Below, one piece after another: positions 1 through 7,061 of a stretch of 14,779 nucleotides of DNA. Position numbers and translations under genes: made by a program. Numbering within the stretch: position 1 is the stretch's first letter; every line of letters begins with the position of its first letter. The notes under the pieces were generated by a model. It made no database searches. It saw only the letters and a program-made list of their open reading frames with translations, and had not been told where the DNA came from. The stretch comes from Coemansia sp. RSA 1804 (lineage: Eukaryota; Kickxellomycota; Kickxellomycetes; Kickxellales; Kickxellaceae). The stretch covers positions 1 to 14,779 of the forward strand of contig JANBTH010000565.1 of NCBI GenBank assembly GCA_027578815.1, given 5' to 3'.

Positions 1-109
1 CGGATGCACGGCTTGCATAGACAACCTGCAGTGGACGCCAAACCAAACCGCTTTCAATGTTGTTGAATGGCTTCAGCGAGCATAGCAGCCGACCATCTGG
101 ACGATGCAT
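1..109 (-). CDS. Possible N-terminal end of a gene leaving the left edge
   Basis: A minus-strand frame is open from an in-frame stop at 146-148 down to the window edge. It contains an ATG at 107-109 that would start with Met-His-Arg-Pro-Asp-Gly-Arg and run 36 residues before the edge. The sequence has protein-like composition, with mixed hydrophobic and charged residues and no low complexity. The ATG context is weak (C at -3). The DNA just upstream on the minus strand ends in a pyrimidine-rich CACCAG, so this could instead be an internal exon starting at about 118. No family is recognised. The fragment is short and could be chance. Confidence 0.3.
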   Translation of the reverse strand, partial: MHRPDGRLLCSLKPFNNIESGLVWRPLQVVYASRAS

Positions 110-555
110 CAGCGCAATCTGGTGAGTGAGGGGGTTTCGACGTTGTCAGAGACAAGCGAATTGCAGCGCGTGGAATGGAATGCGCTGTCTCGCTATGGAA
201 GCTCTGCCTCTGTTGTTGTTGTTATTATGAGCACCCTATTTTTTACTTGGTCGAAAAATCTGTTCGCTTTCTAAATATAGGAGGAATGACACTTTCCTGC
301 AAAAGCAAGAATAAACATCCGTCGCTTTTCTCCTGTTCGTATGGTGGGCATTGACTGTTTCTACTCTCTATTTTTTATTTTCCTCTGTTATAGCTAACAT
401 TTTAAACCATCTGGCAGCTTGCCGTGTCTTGTTATATTATATACGTATTAAACTGTCAGTCAGGCTGGCCATATATACATTGAAATATACAAGCAGTAGT
501 GCGCTGACAAGGACCGCACTTGCTGGATCTAAAGATATAGGCAACTGGTGTAATC
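110..555. other. Intergenic region, possible divergent promoter
   Basis: No convincing gene lies in this 446-bp stretch. It is AT-rich in its right half. It would serve as a shared 5' region if the partial minus-strand gene at the left edge is real. A TATATA element lies at 472-477, 84 bp before the plus-strand ATG at 556. AT-rich elements around 270-280 could serve the minus strand. Confidence 0.4.
472..477 (+). promoter_or_regulatory. TATA-like element before the membrane protein gene
   Basis: TATATA lies 84 bp upstream of the ATG at 556, inside an AT-rich stretch. The distance suits a fungal TATA box with a leader of roughly 40-50 nt. It is a short motif in AT-rich DNA, so support is modest. 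Confidence 0.3.
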
Positions 556-1653
556 ATGGTAGCCCTTGTGCGTGGAGGTGCTTACTGTGTGGCCATTCTT
601 TGGGCAGCAGCAGTATCGCTTCCATTCTCATCGGCATTTTCGTTTACCTCCGAATGGACGGGTGTGGAGACTGTTACAGCGAGCAAGACAAACGCCGATG
701 GTGATGTGGTGCAGGAAACGTCACTGTCCTCGTACACAAGCTATCTAATATACATGAATGACAACAAGCTTGAGTCGACGTTTGTTGGAATCCCGATACT
801 GACTACGGACCGCGACGGCAACGAGTCCACGTTCATGTCGCTGGAGCCATACAAACCCAATAAGCCGACGCCAACATCCTCTGGCAGCAAGAGCACCTCG
901 CCAACACCTACACCAACACCAACGCCAACACAAGGAGAGACAGACCACCCTGAATCGGCTTCTACCCCAGCAGAATCAGAGACAGAGTCTAGCAGCTCCG
1001 ACGCCGCAGAGCAGACATCCAAAACAAACATTGCGCCAATTGCAGGCGGCGCGGCAGGCGGGGCAGTGGTGCTGATTCTGCTGGCGGCTGGGGGCTGGTT
1101 CTATAAGCGCAAGTACGACCGCAAAAAGCATCTCGAGGAGCACCAGAAGGAAGAGATGCAGCTCCTTGCTATGGAGCTCGATGGTTCGTACAACCCAAAA
1201 AGCGCTGACAAAAATGGCAACGTTGACATGTCGGACATCAACCTGTACGCCAACCCAGATGCCAACGCATCGTTTACCGATGACCTGGCATCAAAATACA
1301 CGGGCGGCTCGCTTTCTCGAAATCTCCCATCGCTGCGTGAGGCTTACTCGATCGGTGCGCAGCAGATAAACGTTGGAGCGGAAATCACCATGGACTCGCA
1401 CGGACGCATGGGGATGCCCGACGGCTCACCGCTTGTCATCGACAGCATTTTGTCGCTTAGGAACGTGAAGGCTGCTGACAACTACACGGATCTAGAGTGG
1501 TTCCCGTTGGTCACCAACGAAAAGGAGCTGATGCAGCACTCTGGGCCAAGCTATATCGAGGAGAAGGAGCTCTCGCATGTTGCCACATTCATTCAAAAGC
1601 CTGGAGCGCAAAAGGGCGTTTCTCCGGCAGCCAGGATGCAGAGAAGGCCGTAA
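556..1653 (+). CDS. Single-pass type I membrane protein, Thr/Ser/Pro-rich (hypothetical)
   Basis: This 365-residue protein has the plan of a cell-surface sensor or adhesion-type protein. Residues 1-27 form a hydrophobic signal peptide. Residues 28-103 are a small ectodomain with one N-glycosylation sequon (Asn89-Glu-Ser). Residues 104-156 are a Ser/Thr/Pro-rich, probably O-glycosylated stalk that includes a Pro-Thr repeat at 116-125. Residues 159-181 are a Gly/Ala-rich membrane helix with closely spaced small residues that could favour helix packing. A basic stop-transfer stretch (Lys-Arg-Lys-Tyr-Asp-Arg-Lys-Lys) follows at 184-191, then a cytosolic tail of about 175 residues. The plan resembles yeast Mid2/Wsc-type wall sensors, but there is no cysteine-rich WSC domain and I do not recognise the family. 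The ectodomain has no cysteine after the signal region. An AATAAA overlaps the stop codon. Confidence 0.8.
   Translation: MVALVRGGAYCVAILWAAAVSLPFSSAFSFTSEWTGVETVTASKTNADGDVVQETSLSSYTSYLIYMNDNKLESTFVGIPILTTDRDGNESTFMSLEPYKPNKPTPTSSGSKSTSPTPTPTPTPTQGETDHPESASTPAESETESSSSDAAEQTSKTNIAPIAGGAAGGAVVLILLAAGGWFYKRKYDRKKHLEEHQKEEMQLLAMELDGSYNPKSADKNGNVDMSDINLYANPDANASFTDDLASKYTGGSLSRNLPSLREAYSIGAQQINVGAEITMDSHGRMGMPDGSPLVIDSILSLRNVKAADNYTDLEWFPLVTNEKELMQHSGPSYIEEKELSHVATFIQKPGAQKGVSPAARMQRRP
901..930 (+). repeat. Hexanucleotide CCAACA-type repeat encoding Pro-Thr
   Basis: Five consecutive CCNACN hexamers (CCAACA with small variations) encode five Pro-Thr dipeptides in the extracellular stalk of the membrane protein. 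Such repeats often vary in copy number between strains. Confidence 0.8.
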
Positions 1654-1658
1654 ATAAA
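1653..1658 (+). terminator. AATAAA polyadenylation-type signal
   Basis: AATAAA overlaps the last base of the stop codon of the membrane protein gene. It is unusually close to the stop for a cleavage signal, so another AT-rich element in 1700-1980 may be the functional one. Confidence 0.3.
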
Positions 1659-2032
1659 CACCACCATTACATTGCTAATCGTCATATCTGCTGACATCTG
1701 TCCACATCTTGTACAGTATTTTGTAAGAGAAATTATTCTGCATTCTAAAGAAGAGAAGATTTGCGTCAAGTGAAAAGATCGTTTGCGCTTTGAGGTCAAA
1801 ACCGGGGCACTGGTGTAGCAGGATACTCCTCTCTCATACTACAAACACGCAAGAAACAGACACATGTAATGCTTTTCAATGATATTACATTAATAGAAAT
1901 CATACAAACAATGAAATCATTACCAGGTGTTGTTATACTAGAAGGCTTTATAAACTTCCGGGATAGTTATCGCTATTAAATGGAAAATAGTTACATAGAA
2001 GGGTCCTTGGTCGGTATTCTGCGCCTATTACC
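1654..2032. other. Convergent 3' intergenic region
   Basis: This 379-bp AT-rich spacer lies between two convergent stop codons. It presumably holds the 3' UTRs and polyadenylation sites of both neighbours. I see no gene or structured RNA in it. Confidence 0.6.
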
Positions 2033-2659
2033 TTATAGCTGCCATCTTGGTCTACTACGAGAAGAGCTCTGCTGCTCACAGGCTTGCTCATAAAATGGAT
2101 GGACAGCCTCAATCGCTTGCATATGGGCCTTTGTCCACTTGGACTTCTCTTCAGTCCACATTCGCCGTATCCGCTCCACTGCCGTGTCCCACCGGATTGC
2201 GTCCTTTGCAAAGTGCACAGTTCTGACACCGCTGTTTGACACGGCGGTACTTGCCACAGCCCACACATCTGTAGCGCCATTTCTGATCGCGGCCAGTGCC
2301 AGACCGGCCCAGCTTCCCACGTAGCCTGGCTCAGCAGCCCATACCGCAAACTCAGAAAGCCTGCCATTCCACCATGCATTGACCTTCTCCGGAATTATTG
2401 TCCGTGAGAGAGAAAGCTGACGCACCTGGCGTCTGTGTTGCGTGTATGGCAATGCATCAGCCGCCAGATGCATGCGGTGTTGAAGCGACATGCTCCAGTA
2501 CATGTTCGTTTTGACATGATCCAGACGCCGCTGCAGCTCAACAGTCCGATCCATCCGCGGCTTCAGCCACATGTAGCCGGTTGTGCCGGTGAGCAGGAGG
2601 CCTCCGACAAACAGCTGGGCATTCCGCCAGGTCAAAAGCTTGGTGTATCGTTCGGCCAT
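2033..2659 (-). CDS. Small membrane protein, possibly a MICOS Mic12/Mic13-like subunit
   Basis: This 208-residue protein has one membrane segment near the N-terminus (about residues 14-32), preceded by a short basic stretch. The rest is soluble and rich in Arg, Trp and Ala. Known Mic12 (Aim5) and Mic13 (QIL1) proteins of the mitochondrial cristae-junction complex share this plan: an N-terminal membrane helix, then a conserved stretch built around Trp-Asn with aromatic residues downstream. Here residues 91-108 (Lys-Val-Asn-Ala-Trp-Trp-Asn-Gly-Arg, then Phe-Ala-Val-Trp) resemble that stretch. The protein is longer than yeast Mic12, and the family assignment rests on this short similarity and topology. 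The start at 2657-2659 is the first ATG in the frame. The upstream in-frame sequence has only non-ATG codons. Confidence 0.7.
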   Translation of the reverse strand: MAERYTKLLTWRNAQLFVGGLLLTGTTGYMWLKPRMDRTVELQRRLDHVKTNMYWSMSLQHRMHLAADALPYTQHRRQVRQLSLSRTIIPEKVNAWWNGRLSEFAVWAAEPGYVGSWAGLALAAIRNGATDVWAVASTAVSNSGVRTVHFAKDAIRWDTAVERIRRMWTEEKSKWTKAHMQAIEAVHPFYEQACEQQSSSRSRPRWQL

Positions 2660-3000
2660 TAGAAGAGCCCCCTTATTGAGAACATACAGCGGCGAATGCA
2701 AACAACCAAATGAAGGAATGGACAACAAAATCAAGAGGAGAGTAAGAGAGAAAATGGAGCAGCTAATCGGTTCATTGAAAAAGAAAGGAAAGAGAAAAGC
2801 ACAGTCGCCTTTCTATCTGATGGAAAGTTTTCTGCACTGCATCTACCAGAGACAAATATTATTGATACCTTGGCAGATCCAATGATCCGAGCCGTCTGCA
2901 ATCAATCGATCAATGAATAGGTCAATAGGAAGTGATTGTAATTTACAAAAGTATGCAAATAAGGATATAAGGGTGGTGAAAAGGGGTAGAAGCGGTGTCT
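2660..3000. other. Intergenic region between two minus-strand genes
   Basis: This 341-bp stretch holds the 3' end of the upstream PPR gene and the promoter of the small membrane protein gene. The plus strand is purine-rich from about 2725 to 2805, which makes a pyrimidine-rich leader or promoter on the coding strand. I see no further gene. Confidence 0.5.
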
Positions 3001-6000
3001 TTAGTGCCGTTTGTAGATTTCATCCATGCGACGGCGCACAAGCTCAGCCCCAGGTCTGTCTCCACAAGCATCAAAGAGATCAGCCAGGGCAGCCTGGAAC
3101 TTAAAGTCAGGAACCAGACCGACGGACTCAACCTTCTGGCACAGCTCCATGGCGCGTTGGATCTGGCTAATGGCATTGTCGCGGAAGAAAGCAGGTTTCC
3201 GCACAGGCGCATCTTCAGACAGCTTGCCCATGGTCTCCCGAATGCGCATGGTGCGGTACCGCAAAAGCAGCGTGCTGAGCGGGACGTCAAGATCCAGCGG
3301 CTCCATTTCCTGGAGCCAGTCAGGAGCCAAAGTCTTCCGCGCATCGTCGCTGCCGGCTCCATCTGCACCTGTCTGCTCCGATGTGGTGGTAGGTGCAGCG
3401 TCAGAGCCACCGCTTGAGTTGCTGACAAACCAGTCCTCAATACTATCAATCATCCGGTCGTGCTTAGTCGGCGACCAGGGCCGTGCACCACCGTTGCTGC
3501 TACTACCAGAGCTCTCATGCTCGCGCGAGGACCGCCAGCGCTTGCGCAGTGCATGCTTGTGCAGCGCAACAACCAGACTTGTGTATGTGTGGAGGTTCGG
3601 TTCGACTCCGTCGCTTAGCATCTGGCTCCACATCCGCGCTACGCCATCCATGTCGGCGGTGGCTGCGTACAGCGCTATCATCGATGTGTAGGTGTGCACG
3701 TTGGGCTCGCACTGCATGTGGCTCGGGAATCGGCTACGGCTGTCGCCAGGACCGGAGTCGTTGGAACCACCGGAGCTGCTGGAGTTGCCATCGGCTTCGT
3801 GTGAATCATTTCTGCGGCGCGTGCCAAAGTAGCTTATCTCAGCGTCAAAGGCCGCAAAGACCTGCTCGCCAAAGCGGGTGTTGCGCGCAGCAGCGGCCAC
3901 GCGGATCAACTGCGAAGAGATATCGTTTGTGATAACTGGCAGATCGTCGTCGGGCATCTCGTCTCCGCTACCAAGTGCCCCACGAAACAGCCGCTTACGC
4001 GCCCACGCGCGCTGTCGAGTCGGGAGAACCAATGCCCAGATGTCAGAAGCTGTGTCAAACGCAAGCGTCCACGAGCGCCCGAAGCCAGATCTCAGTGACG
4101 TCTTCACAGCCGGCGGCAGCAGCGAGTGTCGCAGCGACAGAACCGTCGGTTGCATCCCGCCAGCAACCATTCTGCTGATAACCACCGGACACATCGTGTG
4201 CTGGTCAGCCAGTGCAAACGCCTTCAGTGAAGTCTCGTACACATCCCGGTTTATGCTGACTACTTTGAGTGAAGAAGACGCTGGCCGGAACAGCGCTCGG
4301 TGTGTTAAATCGCCTCCCCTGGAGAATGCGTGCTCAAAGAAGGCTGTCACAGCCTTGCTGTGCTGTCTGCAACTAATCAGCGCACCCATGTACGACGCGA
4401 GTGTAAGCGAGTTCACTAGGTTCTGGTTCTGGTTCTGGTTCTGCGCTCCCTTCTTGCGCCCCACACGTGGCAGCCGCGCCTCAGTAGTAAGCGTCCGCCA
4501 GAAGTACTGCACCTCATCCACTCTTCTTGCCCGACCAGCAATGCTGATCAGCGCGGCGTAGATCTGAGGATTGTGCGCCTGCACCAGTATCGACTCTAGC
4601 CTCTGCATGATCTGGCTCAAAACGGCGGTACGATTCTGACGTTCGTCGGGTGTCTCGCGGTTGTCTCCTGTGCCCTCGCTCTGGCTCTGGCTCTTGCTGC
4701 CAAAGCCGATGGTAAGCATGATGTTGGTGAGAATGACTTCGTTTGGCTCCACGCCCTCGCTCTGCATTGCCTCGTATTCGCTCAGCGCAAGACGCATCGC
4801 CGGTACCGGATCTCGCCCCTTGCGAACCAGCGTCTGCCGCGCCTTGTGGAGCGCAGCAAACACTGGCCCATATACATAGGCGGTTGCGCGCAACCCAAGT
4901 CCGCTCATTACTCGTCGTGCCACCAGCATCTGTGGAACCATGTTGCGGTCCGCATACGTGGCTATAATGGTGCTCCACAGCTGAACTGTAGGCTTGATCC
5001 CGCTACCCTCCGCCTCCGCCTCCTCCTCATGCTCCGCGCCTTTCTTTCGTTGTGCGCTAAACCACTCATGGCACGCGCTTGTTGCGCGGGCAGTGTATCT
5101 GTCAACAGACTTCCAGTCTCGCATCTCCTTGTATCCCTGGATAAGCGTGCTCCACGAGTGCGCATCCATGCGCGTAACGCCCGCTTGGTCCAGTCTGCGC
5201 ATCTGCTTCTCTACGCTGATAAAGCTCGCCCAGTCGCCAAGCCTGCGGCATCCGTTCAAGATCGTGTTGAGCGTAATCGTGTCCTCTCTTACACCGCGCG
5301 CCTTCATGTCCCTGTACAGCTGCACCATTTCATCAATCGTCGATGTTGGATCGTGGTTAATGACATCCAAAACTACATTATAGTGGTACGCCGACGGTCG
5401 CCACGATGAGTAGTGGTCGCTGCGGTGAAACGCCCTCTTTCCATCTATATCTGCCGTCGTTTTGTCAATGGCAATTTGCCCGCGTTCATCCACCGGCTGA
5501 ATCGTTCCCGAATACCGCCACATATCGCTCAAAATCATCAATGCCCGTCGCTTCGATGAGTGTCGTGTCCATATATACTGCTCAGCTCCTACGAATTCCT
5601 TTGCAAACGGACTCTGCAATCCTACAGTCTGTCTCTGGCGCAAAGGAAACAAGGGTGACTCTCGCACTTTGCCTCTGCCATTTCTATCGCTCTCATACAC
5701 AGTCTGACCTCTGCTGGCCGACTGCAACTTTTCCACGCTACTTAACAACCGCTTCTCCTGCAGATGCCGCCCTAATGGCTTTGCCGATGGCGAAGGGGTG
5801 CGCTGACATGTTTTCAAAAGTCCGATCCACGTTTCGTATGGCAGAAACGACAGCATTCGGCGTATTTTAAGCTGATCGTACTTGGCCCACACCTCTGGTA
5901 TGCTACTTGTTTTGCTGTCAATCACATTTGTCATGTCTGCCACTGCTTGCTCAACATCTGCTTCGCTGGGTAGCCTGTTTTTCTGTATGGGGCAAGTGTG

Positions 6001-6273
6001 AAGCTTCCGTGTTATCTGGCAAAGAGCTGTTTTTTCTGCCTCTGTTCCTGAGTGATATGGGTAGCTGGATACATTGATCTGGATCGATCTCTCGCATGGC
6101 CGTAAGTACCTGCCTTGGCGCAGGCCTCCCGTTGTATTGCTGCAACGGCAGATCAACGTACTCAGCCGCCGAGCTGTCGTGCTTGCTGGTGTCGCTGGAA
6201 ATAACGCCATCAACTCTACGTGGCGGCGGACTGTCGATGGAATGCCTTTCCCGTGCCTGCTCCATCGCTTCAT
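3001..6273 (-). CDS. Pentatricopeptide repeat (PPR) protein, probably mitochondrial
   Basis: This intronless 1090-residue protein belongs to the PPR family of helical RNA-binding proteins, which act mostly in mitochondrial RNA processing, stability or translation. Typical PPR helix pairs are visible at about 296-366 (ending Gly-Val-Arg-Glu-Asp, then Thr-Leu-Asn-Thr-Ile-Leu-Asn-Gly), 371-400, 431-465, 466-510 (ending Gly-Val-Glu-Pro-Asn), 570-600 and 858-905 (Asn-Val-His-Thr-Tyr-Thr-Ser, then Asp-Gly-Val-Glu-Pro-Asn). A last helical block lies at 1033-1088. The first 60 residues are rich in Arg, Ser and Thr with few acidic residues, which suits a mitochondrial presequence. Translation could also start at Met22 (6208-6210). 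Low-complexity linkers occur at 609-618 (Gln-Asn repeats), 820-850 (Ser/Gly) and 917-980. An overlapping open frame makes the exact N-terminus uncertain. The RNA target cannot be told from sequence. Confidence 0.88.
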   Translation of the reverse strand: MKRWSRHGKGIPSTVRRHVELMALFPATPASTTARRLSTLICRCSNTTGGLRQGRYLRPCERSIQINVSSYPYHSGTEAEKTALCQITRKLHTCPIQKNRLPSEADVEQAVADMTNVIDSKTSSIPEVWAKYDQLKIRRMLSFLPYETWIGLLKTCQRTPSPSAKPLGRHLQEKRLLSSVEKLQSASRGQTVYESDRNGRGKVRESPLFPLRQRQTVGLQSPFAKEFVGAEQYIWTRHSSKRRALMILSDMWRYSGTIQPVDERGQIAIDKTTADIDGKRAFHRSDHYSSWRPSAYHYNVVLDVINHDPTSTIDEMVQLYRDMKARGVREDTITLNTILNGCRRLGDWASFISVEKQMRRLDQAGVTRMDAHSWSTLIQGYKEMRDWKSVDRYTARATSACHEWFSAQRKKGAEHEEEAEAEGSGIKPTVQLWSTIIATYADRNMVPQMLVARRVMSGLGLRATAYVYGPVFAALHKARQTLVRKGRDPVPAMRLALSEYEAMQSEGVEPNEVILTNIMLTIGFGSKSQSQSEGTGDNRETPDERQNRTAVLSQIMQRLESILVQAHNPQIYAALISIAGRARRVDEVQYFWRTLTTEARLPRVGRKKGAQNQNQNQNLVNSLTLASYMGALISCRQHSKAVTAFFEHAFSRGGDLTHRALFRPASSSLKVVSINRDVYETSLKAFALADQHTMCPVVISRMVAGGMQPTVLSLRHSLLPPAVKTSLRSGFGRSWTLAFDTASDIWALVLPTRQRAWARKRLFRGALGSGDEMPDDDLPVITNDISSQLIRVAAAARNTRFGEQVFAAFDAEISYFGTRRRNDSHEADGNSSSSGGSNDSGPGDSRSRFPSHMQCEPNVHTYTSMIALYAATADMDGVARMWSQMLSDGVEPNLHTYTSLVVALHKHALRKRWRSSREHESSGSSSNGGARPWSPTKHDRMIDSIEDWFVSNSSGGSDAAPTTTSEQTGADGAGSDDARKTLAPDWLQEMEPLDLDVPLSTLLLRYRTMRIRETMGKLSEDAPVRKPAFFRDNAISQIQRAMELCQKVESVGLVPDFKFQAALADLFDACGDRPGAELVRRRMDEIYKRH
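4419..4442 (-). repeat. Four perfect GGTTCT hexamers encoding Gln-Asn repeats
   Basis: GGTTCT occurs four times in tandem on the plus strand and encodes Gln-Asn dipeptides in the PPR protein (residues 611-618). A weaker Ser-Gln repeat lies near residues 527-532. These are likely length-variable linkers between helical blocks. Confidence 0.8.
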
Positions 6274-6555
6274 GTGCCTGGATTTGTTGGTAGACCTTTA
6301 ACAAAAGAAAACCGCCAACACCCCCACCGCGCAATTAAAGAAGACTGAAAGTAATAGAAAGTATATTATTATAAATTGATAATAACAAATACAACTAAAC
6401 CACCCGCACTTCCAACATTCTGGTGTCAACTGAAAAAAACTGTCTAAACCGATAGCTGTTTGCTTTTTTATTGTGTCTGCTTTTAAACAAAGTAGAAAAA
6501 ATATAGAAATAAATCAGATCCAGAATGACCTGTTTTAATCTACTATGACTAAAGC

Positions 6556-6572
6556 TGAGGAGTCGAACCTCA
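6556..6572 (-). other. Orphan tRNA-like T-arm with Pol III B-box
   Basis: On the minus strand 6559-6569 matches the B-box consensus GGTTCGANTCC exactly. The flanks form a perfect 5-bp T-stem (TGAGG/CCTCA) around a 7-nt loop. I could not find a matching acceptor strand, D-arm or anticodon arm upstream, so this is not an intact tRNA. It could be a tRNA relic, an extra-TFIIIC site or chance. The same 11-mer occurs inside the PPR coding region at 3599-3609 by coding constraint, which weakens the case. Confidence 0.25.
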
Positions 6573-6683
6573 AGGCAGATCATACATGTAGTTGTCTGCT
6601 GCAGCCCCATCCGCAGTTGCATTGCTAGTTGGTGACCTTAATAGCCACGTCAAATTAGCAGGATTGCTGCCATAGCCTGCCAT
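6570..6683 (-). CDS. Possible small ORF (37 aa) in ideal start context
   Basis: A 37-codon ORF begins at an ATG (6681-6683) embedded in ACCATGG, the optimal eukaryotic start context. It encodes Met-Ala-Gly-Tyr-Gly-Ser followed by a polar, Ala/Asn/Thr-rich peptide ending Tyr-Asp-Leu-Pro. The in-frame sequence upstream stays open without another ATG. No family is recognised. A shorter out-of-frame ORF precedes it on the same strand. The ORF is short enough to be chance; conservation in relatives would decide. Confidence 0.2.
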   Translation of the reverse strand: MAGYGSNPANLTWLLRSPTSNATADGAAADNYMYDLP

Positions 6684-6920
6684 GGTTAGCTTCCAGGACT
6701 TGAACAGGGAGCAGTCATAAGGTCCAGCAGCAACTGCTGAACACCGAAATTGACCCACCCAATTGACCGTCCAAAATACGGAAAAACTGCACAAAACACG
6801 ACCAACACCAGAAATAAAATATGATCAATCGATTAACACCCATTAATCAAGCAACTAAAAAACGATTGTTGTTTAGACAGTTTGTTTTGATTTTCATGAT
6901 TGCTGCTGGACAAAAAATAA

Positions 6921-6927
6921 TGACTCA
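6921..6927. promoter_or_regulatory. TGACTCA bZIP (Gcn4/AP-1-type) site upstream of LCB1
   Basis: A perfect TGACTCA lies 135 bp before the LCB1 ATG. Fungal Gcn4/CpcA-type bZIP factors bind this palindrome in amino-acid starvation responses. Serine is the substrate of the LCB1 enzyme, so such control would make sense. The link is inference from a 7-bp match. Confidence 0.3.
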
Positions 6928-7061
6928 GTCCTCTTTTAACCACGGCCTTTAGAACATCCAATCTCTTCTCTTTTCCAAGTTCAATTTCCCCTTTTTAATC
7001 AACAATCCAATTGGTAAGCAAGAAATAAAGGTTATTCTGTGACACTCATCTAGTTCATCCG

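Larger units (their letters stand above)
6274..7061. other. Divergent intergenic region between PPR gene and LCB1
   Basis: This 788-bp AT-rich region carries the promoters of both flanking genes. Inside it I see a 37-codon minus-strand ORF (6570-6683), a B-box-like T-arm (6556-6572) and a TGACTCA site (6921-6927), each listed separately. Minus-strand DNA just before the PPR gene (about 6341-6360) ends in a very good 3' splice-site-like pyrimidine tract plus CAG, so a 5' UTR intron is possible. Confidence 0.5.

Noticed and set aside
351..704. Plus-strand ORF overlapping the start of the membrane protein gene
   Set aside because: It has a non-ATG start and low complexity, and it overlaps a better gene with a clear signal peptide.
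741..1031. Antisense ORF inside the membrane protein gene
   Set aside because: It is a Val/Gly-rich shadow of the Pro-Thr repeat, with a coding frame explained by the opposite strand.
3599..3609. Perfect Pol III B-box on the plus strand
   Set aside because: It lies inside the PPR repeat codons for Gly-Val-Glu-Pro-Asn and has no surrounding tRNA fold.
6395..6622. 75-codon minus-strand ORF in the PPR-LCB1 intergenic region
   Set aside because: It is AT-rich with no protein-like conservation pattern, and it overlaps the better-placed 37-codon ORF.
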